This document shows, piece after piece, positions 34,217 to 44,018 of a stretch of 64,000 nt of DNA. A program made the translations under genes and the position numbers. This DNA is from Alphaproteobacteria bacterium (lineage in GTDB: Bacteria; Pseudomonadota; Alphaproteobacteria; SMXS01): contig JANQQJ010000009.1 in assembly GCA_028284945.1 (NCBI GenBank), positions 1 through 64,000 of the forward strand, given 5' to 3'. Under the pieces are notes generated by a model. The model made no database searches and was not told the DNA's origin. It saw nothing but the letters and a program-made list of their open reading frames with translations. Position 1 is the first letter of the stretch, and each line of letters begins with the position of its first letter.

Positions 34217-35038
34217 TCAAGACTGGGCAGCGCGTTCTTTGCGCACAGCCAGGATGATTTTGGACAACGAGTGGTGAAGTTGGTCGTTGGCCGCAAGGAC
34301 TTCGCCGGACTGCAGGGCTTTGTCGCGGCCGGCATAGTCGGTCACATAGCCGCCTGCTTCGCGGACAATGATGGTGCCCGCTGCGATGTCCCAGGGGTGC
34401 AGGTCGAGCTCCCAAAACCCCTCATAGCGCCCGGCCGCCACATAGGCGAGATCGAGAGCGGCTGCCCCATAGCGCCTGATGCCCATGGTGCGTTTCATCA
34501 TCTCTTCGATAATGCCAAGGAATTCGCCGTGATCGCCGCGGCCGTGATGCGGCACACCGGTTCCTAGGACCGCCTGTGACAGATCGCCGCGGCTGGAAAC
34601 GCGAAGACGCCGGTCATTCATGAAGGCGCCGCGTCCGCGCTCGCCCCAGAACATTTCGTCCTTGATCGGGTCATAGATCACGCCGGCGACAATATCACCA
34701 TCCTGTTCCAGGCCGATTGAGATTGCGAAATGCGGGATGCCATGCAGGAAGTTCGTGGTGCCATCCAGCGGGTCGATAATCCAGCGCTGGCTCTTGTCGT
34801 CGCCTTCGCGGACGCCCTGCTCCTCCATCAAGAAGCCGAAATCGGGCCGGGCCTTCGACAGCTCATAGAGGATGGTTTTTTCTGCCTTCAGGTCGGCGGT
34901 GGATACGAAATCAGATGGGCCCTTTTTCGAGACCTGTAGCTGTTCGACTTCGCCGAAATCTCGAATCAGCCGGGGTGCGGCGCGCATGGCCGCATTGGCC
35001 ATCACGTTGATGATGGCTGATTTGAGGGCCCGGCTCAT
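34217..35038 (-). CDS. suhB: Inositol monophosphatase family protein SuhB
   Basis: 273 residues with the magnesium-site motifs of the family: FLMEEQG (first Glu), IIDPLDGTTNFLHG (Asp-Asp) and WELDLHPWDIAAG (third Asp). Dephosphorylates inositol-1-phosphate and related compounds; in E. coli SuhB also joins the rRNA antitermination complex. Follows efp on the same strand with a 3-bp gap. Confidence 0.93.
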   Translation of the reverse strand: MSRALKSAIINVMANAAMRAAPRLIRDFGEVEQLQVSKKGPSDFVSTADLKAEKTILYELSKARPDFGFLMEEQGVREGDDKSQRWIIDPLDGTTNFLHGIPHFAISIGLEQDGDIVAGVIYDPIKDEMFWGERGRGAFMNDRRLRVSSRGDLSQAVLGTGVPHHGRGDHGEFLGIIEEMMKRTMGIRRYGAAALDLAYVAAGRYEGFWELDLHPWDIAAGTIIVREAGGYVTDYAGRDKALQSGEVLAANDQLHHSLSKIILAVRKERAAQS

Positions 35039-35041
35039 GGT

Positions 35042-35602
35042 TTAGGCGCGTTCGGCGTATTCGCCGGTCTCAGTATGAACGACGACCTTATCGCCGATGG
35101 CGATGAAGGGCGGCACGTTGGTCCGCACCCCGTTTTCCAGCACTGCCGGCTTATAGGAGTTGGCCGCGGTTTGGCCCTTGATGACCGGCTCGGTTTCGGT
35201 AACTTCCAGGGTCACTTTTTCAGGCACCGCAACGCCCAGCGGGTCATCTTCGTGGAATTCGATCTGCACTTCCATGCCGTCCTGCAGATAGACCGCCTGA
35301 TCGCCGATCAGCGAGCGGTTGAGTTCGACCTGCTCGTAATCCTCCATATTCATGAAGGTCAGCTTGTCATCGTCGCCGAACAGGAACTGATACGGCCGCT
35401 GTTCGAGGCGGGCGCGCTCAACATTCTCAGAGGCCCGAAACCGTTCATTGAGCTTCGATCCATCCTTCAGGTTTTTCAGTTCGACCTGAAGATAAGCCCC
35501 TCCTTTGCCGGGCTGTGTATGTTCGGTCTTAACGGCGCGCCAAAGGCCGCCCTTATGTTCGATAACATTGCCAATCTTGATGGCGTTGCCGTTGATCTTC
35601 AT
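35042..35602 (-). CDS. efp: Elongation factor P
   Basis: 186 residues, complete, with three KOW/OB-type domains. The tip loop [10 protein letters not shown] carries the lysine that EpmA-type enzymes modify. The ending [15 protein letters not shown] is typical. Relieves stalling at polyproline stretches. Confidence 0.96.
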   Translation of the reverse strand: MKINGNAIKIGNVIEHKGGLWRAVKTEHTQPGKGGAYLQVELKNLKDGSKLNERFRASENVERARLEQRPYQFLFGDDDKLTFMNMEDYEQVELNRSLIGDQAVYLQDGMEVQIEFHEDDPLGVAVPEKVTLEVTETEPVIKGQTAANSYKPAVLENGVRTNVPPFIAIGDKVVVHTETGEYAERA

Positions 35603-35693
35603 GGCGTGATAACCCGCTTAACATGTCCGAGAGCGGCGCGGACTATAGGGGTAAGGACAGGTGGCTGCAACGCCTCTGCGGTGAGATCCATAA

Positions 35694-35799
35694 CCGTCAT
35701 TGCGAGCAAAGCGAAGCAATCCAGGGTGGTCTTGGTTTTCGTGTTGTCGCTGGATTGCCGCGTCGCCCCTCACAGGTTTGGGGCTCCTCGCAATGACGG
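35694..35799. repeat. Inverted-repeat intergenic element, type 1, copy B
   Basis: Outer arms CCGTCATTGCGAG (35694-35706) and CTCGCAATGACGG (35787-35799), a perfect 13-bp pair. Inner GCGAAGCAATCCAG and CTGGATTGCC mirror each other. Same family as 28087-28202. Fills the gap between efp and the phosphatase gene. Confidence 0.8.
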
Positions 35800-35819
35800 C
35801 CAGTGATCGTAATAGTACT

Positions 35820-36308
35820 TTAGTTCCAGTCTTCGGTCGCCCAGAAGGGCAGGGGCAGGGTGTCCGCCGCGGCTTTCAACGTGCCGTCCATGCCCAGGAT
35901 TTCATCCCAATGCGCCACGATCAGACGGTTGGGTGCTGCCTGTGGGCGGATTTTAAGCAACCGGTCGGCGGCGTCTTCCGGCGCCATGTGGCGTGACATC
36001 AGGCCCAACGCCACAGCGGTTGAGCGGCTGATCCCCATATAGCAATGGATGACGATCCGCCCGTCTTCCGGCACGTCGTTGGCCCAGCTGTTGATCTCTC
36101 GAATGTGGTCAATGGTGGGCGCGGTTGGATCGCTGGGATCGTCCGTATCGCTGAAATGCATATGCAGATGGTGCCGTGGATGCAGGTGATCGGGCGTTTC
36201 CACCCGCGTGCCGTGGTCCAGCATGGAAAGCAGATGCGTCGCGGCAATCTGGTCCATGGCCTCATGAACATCATGCATGGCGCATATGGAAAGCGCGGCA
36301 ACCCGCAT
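35820..36308 (-). CDS. Dual-specificity/tyrosine phosphatase-like protein
   Basis: 162 residues from the ATG at 36308. The P-loop VIHCYMGISRSTAVAL fits the Cys-x5-Arg signature, and a general-acid Asp may be in FSDTDDP. It likely dephosphorylates protein or a small phosphoester. Separated by 2 bp from thiE, so co-transcribed. Confidence 0.85.
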   Translation of the reverse strand: MRVAALSICAMHDVHEAMDQIAATHLLSMLDHGTRVETPDHLHPRHHLHMHFSDTDDPSDPTAPTIDHIREINSWANDVPEDGRIVIHCYMGISRSTAVALGLMSRHMAPEDAADRLLKIRPQAAPNRLIVAHWDEILGMDGTLKAAADTLPLPFWATEDWN

Positions 36309-36310
36309 TC

Positions 36311-36961
36311 TCAGCCTTTCATGGTCTCGTCGATGATCTCGTTGAAACGTTTCACCGCCGCAGCGGGACCGCTGGCATAGTCCCACACACCGGCGGCGAC
36401 CGCCAGGAAGTCCGCACCGGCGTCGATCACCGGGGCGCAGTTCTCGGTCGTGATGCCGCCGATGGCGACGCAGGGAATTTCCATCAGTTCCTGCCACCAG
36501 CGCAGCAGGTCCAGCTCGGCATGGAATTTGGGCGTTTTGGTCTGGCTGGCGAAGAACGCGCCGAAAGCGACATAGTCTGCCCCCTGTTCACCGGCAACCA
36601 TCGCCAGATGCCGCGAGTCGTGGCAGGTCACACCGACAATTCTGTGGTCACCCAGAAGCTGCCGGGCGTCTTCATACGGTGTGTCCTGCTGGCCGATATG
36701 GACACCGTCAGCGCCCAGGTCTCGGGCCAGCCGGGCATCGTCGTTGATCAGGAAGGCGATGTCGAACGCCTGGGTGATCGGCATCAGCGCCTCGGTGGCC
36801 TGGGCGATAAGATCGTCCGGTACATCCTTCAGGCGAAGCTGCAGGCAGGCGATATCGCCGCCTTCGCACGCCGCGGCCAGCGCTTCGGAAAACGGACCGA
36901 TCTCAATGGTGGGGGGCGTAATCAGATAGAGCCGCGGGCGCTCCCGCTCCGTATCACTCAT
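36311..36961 (-). CDS. thiE: Thiamine-phosphate synthase
   Basis: 216 residues, TIM barrel with LYLITPP, CLQLRLKD, FLINDDARLARDLGADGVHIGQQD, IVGVTCHDSRHL and ADYVAFGAFFASQTK. Joins HMP-diphosphate and thiazole phosphate. No TPP riboswitch was recognised ahead of it; thiD is elsewhere in the window (59512). Confidence 0.92.
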   Translation of the reverse strand: MSDTERERPRLYLITPPTIEIGPFSEALAAACEGGDIACLQLRLKDVPDDLIAQATEALMPITQAFDIAFLINDDARLARDLGADGVHIGQQDTPYEDARQLLGDHRIVGVTCHDSRHLAMVAGEQGADYVAFGAFFASQTKTPKFHAELDLLRWWQELMEIPCVAIGGITTENCAPVIDAGADFLAVAAGVWDYASGPAAAVKRFNEIIDETMKG

Positions 36962-36976
36962 CTGGCCTGATCCAGC

Positions 36977-37999
36977 TTATGCCGCCTTTTGTTCCGCAGC
37001 CGGGTTGTAGTCGCCCGATCGCGCGCGGCTGTTCATCTGCGCCCGGTGGTGGAATGCAGCCTGTGCCCGTTGAACATTTTCCGGCTGTCCGCCCCAGGCT
37101 TTCAGGGCAGAGGCTTGCAATGCCCGGCCATAAGAGAACGAGAGCTCCCAGGGCAGGGGGCCACCGGCGTTCATCGCATTGAGATGTGCCGTGGCCTCTT
37201 CTTCCGACTGGCCACCGGACAGGAAGCAGATACCGGGCACCGCGCTGGGTACGGTGCGATTGAAGCAGGCGATGGTCCGCTCGGCGACTTCTTCGACGCC
37301 GGCCTGCTCAGCGCAGTCTGAGCCGGAGACGACCATATTCGGCTTCAGGATCGTGCCTTCCAGCACAACGCGCTGTTCGAAAAGCGCTTTATAGAGTGCC
37401 ATCAGGGTTGCCTCGGTCACTTCCTGGCAGCGGTCAACCGTATGGCTGCCATCCATGATGACTTCGGGTTCAACGATAGGGACAATGCTGGCTTCCTGAC
37501 ATAGCGCCGCATAACGCGCGAGGGCATGAGTGTTGGCGTCAATCGAATAGCTGCTGGGTATGCCTGCGCCGATGTCGATCACGGCACGCCACTTCGCAAA
37601 CCGTGCACCCATGTCATAATATTCGGCCAGCCGATCGCGCAGGCCGTCGAGGCCTTCGGTCACTTTTTCGCCCGGCGCGCCGGCCAGTGGCTTAGCCCCA
37701 GCATCGACTTTGATGCCCGGGATGACGCCGGCATCTTTCAGTATCGCTACCAACGGCGTGCCGTCCTCAGCACTCTGGCGAATTGTTTCATCAAACAGAA
37801 TCACCCCGCTGATGTAATCGCCAATGCCTTCGGTCCGGAACAGAAGCTCGCGATAAGCGCGGCGATTGTGCTCCGTGCACTCCACGCTGATGCTGTCCAG
37901 CCGCTTTTTGATCGTGCCGGTGCTCTCGTCAGCGGCCAAAATGCCCTTGCCGGGCGCCACCATGGCGTTTGCTACGGCGATCATTTCATCCAGTGCCAT
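36977..37999 (-). CDS. Fructose-bisphosphate aldolase, class I
   Basis: 340 residues of the eukaryote-like class I type: GKGILAADESTGTIKKRL at the N-terminus and the Schiff-base lysine in LEGTILKPNMVV. Ends with the loop PLPWELSFSYGRALQ. Cleaves fructose-1,6-bisphosphate. Downstream of pgk on the same strand (58 bp gap). Confidence 0.95.
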   Translation of the reverse strand: MALDEMIAVANAMVAPGKGILAADESTGTIKKRLDSISVECTEHNRRAYRELLFRTEGIGDYISGVILFDETIRQSAEDGTPLVAILKDAGVIPGIKVDAGAKPLAGAPGEKVTEGLDGLRDRLAEYYDMGARFAKWRAVIDIGAGIPSSYSIDANTHALARYAALCQEASIVPIVEPEVIMDGSHTVDRCQEVTEATLMALYKALFEQRVVLEGTILKPNMVVSGSDCAEQAGVEEVAERTIACFNRTVPSAVPGICFLSGGQSEEEATAHLNAMNAGGPLPWELSFSYGRALQASALKAWGGQPENVQRAQAAFHHRAQMNSRARSGDYNPAAEQKAA

Positions 38000-38057
38000 C
38001 GGTCTTTCCTCTTAATCCTGCGTCATATCGAATTGGTATCGGTCCGGGGCGGGCGGC

Positions 38058-39242
38058 TTATTTGATCAGCGCCTGCACCCCGGGCAGTTGTTTGCCCTCA
38101 AGCCATTCTAGGAATGCCCCGCCCGCTGTCGAGACATATGAAAACTGACCGGCCACGCCGGCATGATTTAATGCGGCAACCGTGTCGCCACCGCCGGCCA
38201 CGGAGAGCAGATTTCCCTGGTCCGTCAGCCGGGCCGCTTCGCGTGCTACAGCAACGGTTCCGCCGTCAAAGCCTGCGACTTCGAAGGCGCCCAGCGGCCC
38301 ATTCCATAACAGAGTACGGCAGGTGCCGAGCGTTTCTTTCAATTGCGCGACCGTCTTGGAACCGACGTCGAGAATCATGTCGTCGGCATCGACCTGTTCG
38401 AGCGGGACTTCCCGAGTCGGCACATTGGCGGCCAATTCCTGCGCCACGACGGCATCGACCGGCAGTTCAATCTTGCAATTTGCGCCTTCGGCTTTGGCGA
38501 GGATGTCTCGGGCCGTGTCAGCGAGATCTTTCTCGCAAAGCGACGCACCGACTTCGACGCCTTGGGCGAACAGGAATGTGTTGGCCATGCCGCCGCCGAT
38601 GATGATCGTGTCCATCCTGTCGACCAGCGCGCCCAGCACATCCAGTTTGGAAGAAACCTTGGCCCCGCCGACCAGGGCTGCAACTGGCCGTTCCGGGGCA
38701 TTCAGGGCCCGTTCCAGCGCATTGAGCTCTTCAGCCATCGCGAGGCCTGCGGCTGAAGGCAACAGATGCGTGATCGCCTCGACGCTGGCATGGGCCCGGT
38801 GCGAGACTGAAAAGGCATCGTTTACATAGACGTCGCCCAAAGCGGCCAGATCTTGGGCGAAACCGGGGTCGTTGGCTTCCTCGCCCGGGTGATAGCGCAG
38901 ATTCTGAAGCAGGGTGACCTGATTGCGGTTGATCGCTTCTAGGGCTGCCGGGCCAACGCAGTCTGAGGCAAAGCCGACAGGTTCGCCGAGTAAATCGGCC
39001 AGGGGCTGGGCAATCGGCTGAAGCGTCGCTTCCGGTACGACCTGGCCCTTGGGCCGCCCGAAATGTGACAGCACCGCCACTTTGCCGCCCGCCTCCAGAA
39101 TGGTTTTGAGCGTGGGCACAACCGCGCGAATGCGGGTGTCGTCGGTGACGGCGCCATCGCGCATCGGAACATTCAGATCAGCGCGGACCAGGACGGTCTT
39201 GCCGCTAAGCTCTAAGTCATCGAGGGTCCTGAAGCGGGCCAT
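38058..39242 (-). CDS. pgk: Phosphoglycerate kinase
   Basis: 394 residues, complete. [46 protein letters not shown] and the C-terminal [12 protein letters not shown] are family hallmarks. Converts 1,3-bisphosphoglycerate and ADP to 3-phosphoglycerate and ATP. Confidence 0.97.
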   Translation of the reverse strand: MARFRTLDDLELSGKTVLVRADLNVPMRDGAVTDDTRIRAVVPTLKTILEAGGKVAVLSHFGRPKGQVVPEATLQPIAQPLADLLGEPVGFASDCVGPAALEAINRNQVTLLQNLRYHPGEEANDPGFAQDLAALGDVYVNDAFSVSHRAHASVEAITHLLPSAAGLAMAEELNALERALNAPERPVAALVGGAKVSSKLDVLGALVDRMDTIIIGGGMANTFLFAQGVEVGASLCEKDLADTARDILAKAEGANCKIELPVDAVVAQELAANVPTREVPLEQVDADDMILDVGSKTVAQLKETLGTCRTLLWNGPLGAFEVAGFDGGTVAVAREAARLTDQGNLLSVAGGGDTVAALNHAGVAGQFSYVSTAGGAFLEWLEGKQLPGVQALIK

Positions 39243-39286
39243 TAGGTTTCGCTTCTGCCTGACCGAACCGAACGATAGGTGGCGTT

Positions 39287-39393
39287 CCCCCTCACCCAGC
39301 TGTGGCTAGGCGCACTTCGCTTGCCAAGCCAGCGCATCCCTCTCCCCTGGGGGGAGAGGGTGGTCTGAGTGAAGCGAAGACCGGGTGAGGGGG
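39287..39393. repeat. Inverted-repeat intergenic element, type 2, copy B
   Basis: Outer CCCCCTCACCC and GGGTGAGGGGG with inner CCCTCTCCCCTGGGGGGAGAGGG. Shares design with 31536-31625. Lies between gap and pgk and may reduce read-through. Confidence 0.75.
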
Positions 39394-39411
39394 TCAACAT
39401 TCGACGTACTT

Positions 39412-40425
39412 CTAAATCAGGCCAGCCATCACCTTGGCTGTATCGGACATCCGGTTGGAGAAGCCCCATTCATTGTCATACCAGCTCAATACGCGGACCA
39501 GCGTGCCGCCGGTCACCTGAGTCTGGCTTAGATCGAAGCTCGAACTGGCCGGATCGTGGTTGAAGTCAATCGACACGCAGGGTTCGTCGACGGCGTTCAG
39601 CACCTGAGCGAGCGAATCGTTGCCGCCGGCGGCCTTGCTAACCGCGTCGTTGATCTCTTCGACGCTGGTCTCACGCGAGGCGATGAATTTCAGATCGATC
39701 ATGGAAACATTGGGGGTAGGCACACGAACCGCCGTGCCGTCCAGCTTGCCATCCAGTTCCGGCAGAACAAGACCCACGGCACGGGCAGCGCCGGTGGATG
39801 TCGGGATAATCGACATGGCAGCCGCCCGGGCGCGGCGTTTGTCTTTATGTAGGGTGTCGACCAGGCTTTGATCGCCGGTATAGGCGTGGACCGTGGTCAT
39901 GAACCCGGCTTCGATGCCGACGGTATCGTTCAGCACCTTGGCGACCGGGGCCAGACAGTTGGTGGTGCAGGACGCGTTAGACACGACCGTGTGGTCGCTG
40001 GTCAGCTTGTCGTCATTGACGCCGTAGACAACGGTCAGGTCTGCACCGGACGCGGGGGCGGAGACCAGTACGCGCTTGGCGCCCGCCTCCAGATGCGCGC
40101 TTGCCTTATCTTTGCCGGCGAAGATGCCAGTGCATTCGAACGCGATATCCACACCCAGGTCCCCCCAGGGCAGTTTCGAGGGGTCACGCTCAGCCGTGAC
40201 CGTGATCGGGCCATAGCCGACATCAATCGTGTCGCCATTCACCACAACGTCATTAGCCAGATTGCCGTGAACCGAGTCGCGCTTCAGCAGGAAGGCATTG
40301 TCGTCGACCGATCCCAGATCGTTGATGCCGACAACCTGAATGTCGTCGCGGCCATTTTCCAGAATGGCCCGCATGACCAGCCGCCCGATACGGCCAAACC
40401 CATTGATTCCTACCCGAACCGTCAT
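39412..40425 (-). CDS. gap: Glyceraldehyde-3-phosphate dehydrogenase
   Basis: 337 residues. NAD-binding start VRVGINGFGRIGRLVMRA and active-site SNASCTTNCLAPVAKVL with the catalytic cysteine; ends WYDNEWGFSNRM. Middle gene of the tkt-gap-pgk run. Confidence 0.97.
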   Translation of the reverse strand: MTVRVGINGFGRIGRLVMRAILENGRDDIQVVGINDLGSVDDNAFLLKRDSVHGNLANDVVVNGDTIDVGYGPITVTAERDPSKLPWGDLGVDIAFECTGIFAGKDKASAHLEAGAKRVLVSAPASGADLTVVYGVNDDKLTSDHTVVSNASCTTNCLAPVAKVLNDTVGIEAGFMTTVHAYTGDQSLVDTLHKDKRRARAAAMSIIPTSTGAARAVGLVLPELDGKLDGTAVRVPTPNVSMIDLKFIASRETSVEEINDAVSKAAGGNDSLAQVLNAVDEPCVSIDFNHDPASSSFDLSQTQVTGGTLVRVLSWYDNEWGFSNRMSDTAKVMAGLI

Positions 40426-40465
40426 TCTTGTTCTCCAGTGTCCTTCGGTGACTTTCTGTCGTTCT

Positions 40466-42472
40466 TTAAAGCCGGGCTTTGGCAGCCGCGGCTACGTTTT
40501 CCGGTGTGATGCCGAAATGTTCATATAGGGCACCGGCAGGGGCCGACGCGCCAAAACTCGACATGCCGATGAAACTACCCTCTGCGCCGATAAAACGCTC
40601 CCACCCTTGCTGCACGCCGGCTTCAACCGCGACGCAAACCGTGCCCCGGTTTAGTACTTCGTTTTGGTATTCGTCGGACTGCCACCAAAACAAGTCCATG
40701 CAAGGGACTGAAACGACGCATGTGCCGATGCCATCGGCTTGCAGGCGCTCGCGGGCTGCGGCGGCGATACTGACCTCTGAACCGCTGGCATAGAGCGTGA
40801 CCTGCTCCTCGCCATCTGCGGGCATCAGGACATAGGCGCCCTTGGCCGAAAGGTTATCTGCGGCATTGTCAAGCCGGACCTGCGGCAACCCCTGCCGAGT
40901 GAGCGCAATGACCGAGGGTGCGTCTTTCCATTCAAGCGCAAGCTGCCAGCTTTCTGCGGTCTCAACCGCATCAGCGGGACGGAACACCAGCAGGTTAGGG
41001 ATCGCCCGCAGGCTGGAGATATGTTCGACCGGCTGGTGTGTTGGACCGTCTTCGCCAAGACCAATGGAGTCGTGGGTCATCACATAGATCACACGCTGTT
41101 CCATCAACGCCGACAGGCGGATCGACGGACGGCAATAGTCGGTGAACACCAGGAACGTGCCGCTATAGGGAATAACCCCGCCATGCAGCGCCATGCCGTT
41201 CATCATCGCGGCCATACCGTGTTCGCGCACACCATAATGGATGAAGGACCCGGCAAAATCGCCTGGTGCGACGATACCTTGCTCTTTGGTCTTGGTGTTA
41301 TTGGAACCCGTCAGATCGGCAGAGCCGCCGATGGTTTCAGGCACCACGCCGTTGATCACCTCAAGCGCCATTTCAGACGCCTTGCGGGTCGCGACCTTGA
41401 CCGGCTCGGCAACCAGCGCCGCTTTATAGTCAACAATCGCCTGGCCGAAACCGTCAGGCAGGATCCCGGCATCACGGCGGAAGAAGTCGTCGCGGGTCGC
41501 GCTGTCCAGGGCCTCCATCCGGTCTGCCCACGCCTGGTGTGCGGCTGCGCCGCGGCTGCCAGCCTCGTTCCAGGCGTGGAGGATGTCTTCTGGAATAACA
41601 AAAGGCGGATGATCCCAACCCAGTGCCTCGCGCGTTGCTGCAATTTCATCCTCGCCCAATGGCGCGCCGTGGGTCGATGACGTTCCCTGCTTGTTGGGCG
41701 ATCCGTATCCAATGATTGTCCGGCACGCGATCATCGATGGCTTGTCGCTCGCCTGTGCGGCTTCAATGGCCGCCGCCACCGCGTCGGGGTCATGGCCGTC
41801 AACCGACTGAGTATGCCAACCGGCGGCTTCGAACCGGGCGCATTGATCTTCGCTGGTGGTCAGGCTGGTCGGCCCGTCGATCGAAATCTGGTTGTCGTCG
41901 AACAGCATGATCAGCTTGGAGAGTTTCAGGTGCCCGGCAAAGGTGATCGCCTCCTGGCTGATGCCCTCCATCAGGCAGCCATCGCCAGCGATCACATAGG
42001 TCCGGTGATCGACAACATCGTCGCCGAATCGTGCATTCAGCAGCCGCTCGGCGAGCGCCATGCCGACAGCGTTGGCGACGCCCTGGCCCAGGGGTCCAGT
42101 CGTGGTCTCAATGCCGCCCGCTGTGCCATATTCCGGGTGGCCGGCACAGGGACTCTCAAGTTGGCGGAAGTTCTTGATGTCCTCCAACGAGATGTCCGGA
42201 TAACCGGTAAGGTAGAGCAGCGAATAGAGCAGCATCGACCCATGCCCCGCTGACAGGACAAAACGGTCACGGTCCGCCCAGTTCGGGTCTGCCGGGTCAA
42301 ACTTCAAATAGCGGGAGAACAGCACCGTGGCGACATCGGCCATGCCCATGGGCATGCCGGGGTGGCCGGAATTCGCGCGCTGGACGGCATCCATCGACAG
42401 GGCGCGAATTGCATTGGCCATATCATTATGGCTGACGGCCCAATTGGGCGCTGCTGGTGAAGGTTCACTCAT
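40466..42472 (-). CDS. tkt: Transketolase
   Basis: 668 residues from the ATG at 42472; an upstream frame extension of 19 codons has no ribosome site. Thiamine-diphosphate motif [14 protein letters not shown]-terminal [14 protein letters not shown], and the C-terminal [12 protein letters not shown] region are present. Shares the transcript direction with gap, pgk and fba. Confidence 0.96.
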   Translation of the reverse strand: MSEPSPAAPNWAVSHNDMANAIRALSMDAVQRANSGHPGMPMGMADVATVLFSRYLKFDPADPNWADRDRFVLSAGHGSMLLYSLLYLTGYPDISLEDIKNFRQLESPCAGHPEYGTAGGIETTTGPLGQGVANAVGMALAERLLNARFGDDVVDHRTYVIAGDGCLMEGISQEAITFAGHLKLSKLIMLFDDNQISIDGPTSLTTSEDQCARFEAAGWHTQSVDGHDPDAVAAAIEAAQASDKPSMIACRTIIGYGSPNKQGTSSTHGAPLGEDEIAATREALGWDHPPFVIPEDILHAWNEAGSRGAAAHQAWADRMEALDSATRDDFFRRDAGILPDGFGQAIVDYKAALVAEPVKVATRKASEMALEVINGVVPETIGGSADLTGSNNTKTKEQGIVAPGDFAGSFIHYGVREHGMAAMMNGMALHGGVIPYSGTFLVFTDYCRPSIRLSALMEQRVIYVMTHDSIGLGEDGPTHQPVEHISSLRAIPNLLVFRPADAVETAESWQLALEWKDAPSVIALTRQGLPQVRLDNAADNLSAKGAYVLMPADGEEQVTLYASGSEVSIAAAARERLQADGIGTCVVSVPCMDLFWWQSDEYQNEVLNRGTVCVAVEAGVQQGWERFIGAEGSFIGMSSFGASAPAGALYEHFGITPENVAAAAKARL

Positions 42473-42663
42473 GGGGGCTGGCTCCCTGGTGCGGGGGCAG
42501 GCGCCCCTGCGAATCGCGCCACAATACAAGACGCCAATTGCAGGTCAACCGCCATCAGAGTCGAATTTGGGCGTCAACCGGGTGGCCTGTGTGGTTCGGC
42601 TGTGACTCTGATTGAGAACCGTATTATAAGCCATTGAAGAACAGTCCCGCAGCCAAGACGGCC

Positions 42664-42951
42664 ATGTCAGAATCGCACACCGAAAATCAGCAGCTCGATG
42701 CAGCGTCATCCCGCCTACTAACCGCTGTCGAACGTTTGCAGGCGGCGCTGAAGAGTGCTGAAGCCCGGTCCGCGCAAGACACCGACTCGCTGAAGGCGGA
42801 AATCGCGCAACTCCGGCAACAAAACGAATCGCTGACTCAACAAGTGGCTGCGGCCGAGGCCCGGCTTCAGTCGGTGCAGTCGCGTCAGGCCAACGCGGCG
42901 GATCAACTTGATGATGTGATCGGGCGTCTGCGCGACGTCTTGGCAGGATAG
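42664..42951 (+). CDS. DUF4164-like coiled-coil protein
   Basis: 95 residues from the ATG at 42664; an in-frame TTG at 42634 is an alternative. Almost wholly heptad-repeat coiled coil (about 10-80). Small coiled-coil genes ahead of zapA are usual in alphaproteobacteria. Function unknown; partner of ZapA is a fair guess. Confidence 0.75.
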   Translation: MSESHTENQQLDAASSRLLTAVERLQAALKSAEARSAQDTDSLKAEIAQLRQQNESLTQQVAAAEARLQSVQSRQANAADQLDDVIGRLRDVLAG

Positions 42952-42960
42952 AGGGGCGCG

Positions 42961-43251
42961 ATGGCTCAGGTCACTCTCACGGTTAACGGCACGCCCTATC
43001 AGCTTGCCTGCGAAGACGGGCAGGAAGCGCAGCTCGAAGAATTGGCGCGCACCGTTGATGCCAAGGTTACTGAACTTGCCGGATCGCTGGGCCAGATCGG
43101 TGATGCCAAACTGATGCTGATGGCGTCGCTTTTGCTGCTGGACGAAGCGACGGATGATAGTGCATCCGCCGAAATTCTTGCCCGGTCACGGGACGTTGCA
43201 TCAGCCGCTGACTTCATCGAGCGTATTGCCGAAGGGCTCGAAAGTCCCTAA
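42961..43251 (+). CDS. zapA: Cell division protein ZapA
   Basis: 96 residues: VTLTVNGTPYQLACEDGQE and a C-terminal helix. Binds FtsZ and bundles it. 9 bp after the coiled-coil gene and directly ahead of 6S RNA. Confidence 0.93.
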   Translation: MAQVTLTVNGTPYQLACEDGQEAQLEELARTVDAKVTELAGSLGQIGDAKLMLMASLLLLDEATDDSASAEILARSRDVASAADFIERIAEGLESP

Positions 43252-43258
43252 GTAACAG

Positions 43259-43429
43259 GGCTGGTGGGTACTGCGCCTCACGAAGACGTGTCAAATTCCC
43301 TGGGGCTATAAGATCCTCTTTGGGAGCTGTCCCTGATGGAACCCTGGTTTTGTTATTACGGCGCCCACCTGTTTACTACAGGCCACAGAGGAATTTAGAA
43401 GTTCTCCGGTCGCGGCGGTCCCACCAACC
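43259..43429 (+). ncRNA. ssrS: 6S RNA
   Basis: About 171 nt between zapA and fau, the conserved location of ssrS. The ends GGCUGGUGGG (43259-43268) and CCCACCAACC (43420-43429) close a long stem with one mismatch, and the interior is an irregular hairpin with a central bubble. It would mimic an open promoter and bind sigma70 RNA polymerase. Exact ends are estimated. Confidence 0.82.
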
Positions 43430-43436
43430 TTTCTTC

Positions 43437-44006
43437 ATGACAGAGTCTATCGACAGCCAGAAACGGGCACTGCGCCGAACCGCCAAGAAGATGGCGAAGA
43501 AACTGGCTGGCAACGACATTTCGCTGACTCTGCGGGACCACTTCATTACCCGGTATGGCGCCGGCCCGACCGGCGCGTTGGCCGGCTATTGCCCGCTGCC
43601 GGATGAAGCTGATGTGATGCCGCTGTTGCATACGCTCTCGGCGACCGGCTGGTCATGTGGTCTGCCGGTCGTCGGTGAAAAACAGGCGCCGCTGATATTT
43701 CGTCATTGGGCAACCGGCGATGAACTCACCAAAGGCGCGTTCGCGACGATGCAGCCCGGTGACGGTAAACCCGTCATCCGGCCCGACATTCTGTTGGTGC
43801 CCATGCTGGCTTTTGACGGCAAGGGCGCACGGTTGGGCCGTGGCGCTGGATTCTATGACCGAACGCTGGCCCTGCTGCGTCAGACCTCGTCAATTCTCGC
43901 GATCGGCGTGGCTTATGCCGAACAAAAACTTGATTTCGTGCCGACAGATGCGCATGACCAGCCCCTGGATGCGGTTTTGACGCAGCACGGTTTTGAGAAC
44001 TTCTAG
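43437..44006 (+). CDS. fau: 5-formyltetrahydrofolate cyclo-ligase
   Basis: 189 residues from the ATG at 43437, chosen because upstream codons fall in 6S RNA. Motifs include YCPLPDEADV, LLVPMLAFDGKGARLGRGAG and the PTDAHDQPLDAVLT end. Follows 6S RNA as in many proteobacteria. Confidence 0.93.
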   Translation: MTESIDSQKRALRRTAKKMAKKLAGNDISLTLRDHFITRYGAGPTGALAGYCPLPDEADVMPLLHTLSATGWSCGLPVVGEKQAPLIFRHWATGDELTKGAFATMQPGDGKPVIRPDILLVPMLAFDGKGARLGRGAGFYDRTLALLRQTSSILAIGVAYAEQKLDFVPTDAHDQPLDAVLTQHGFENF

Positions 44007-44018
44007 AAAGGCGCGTGG

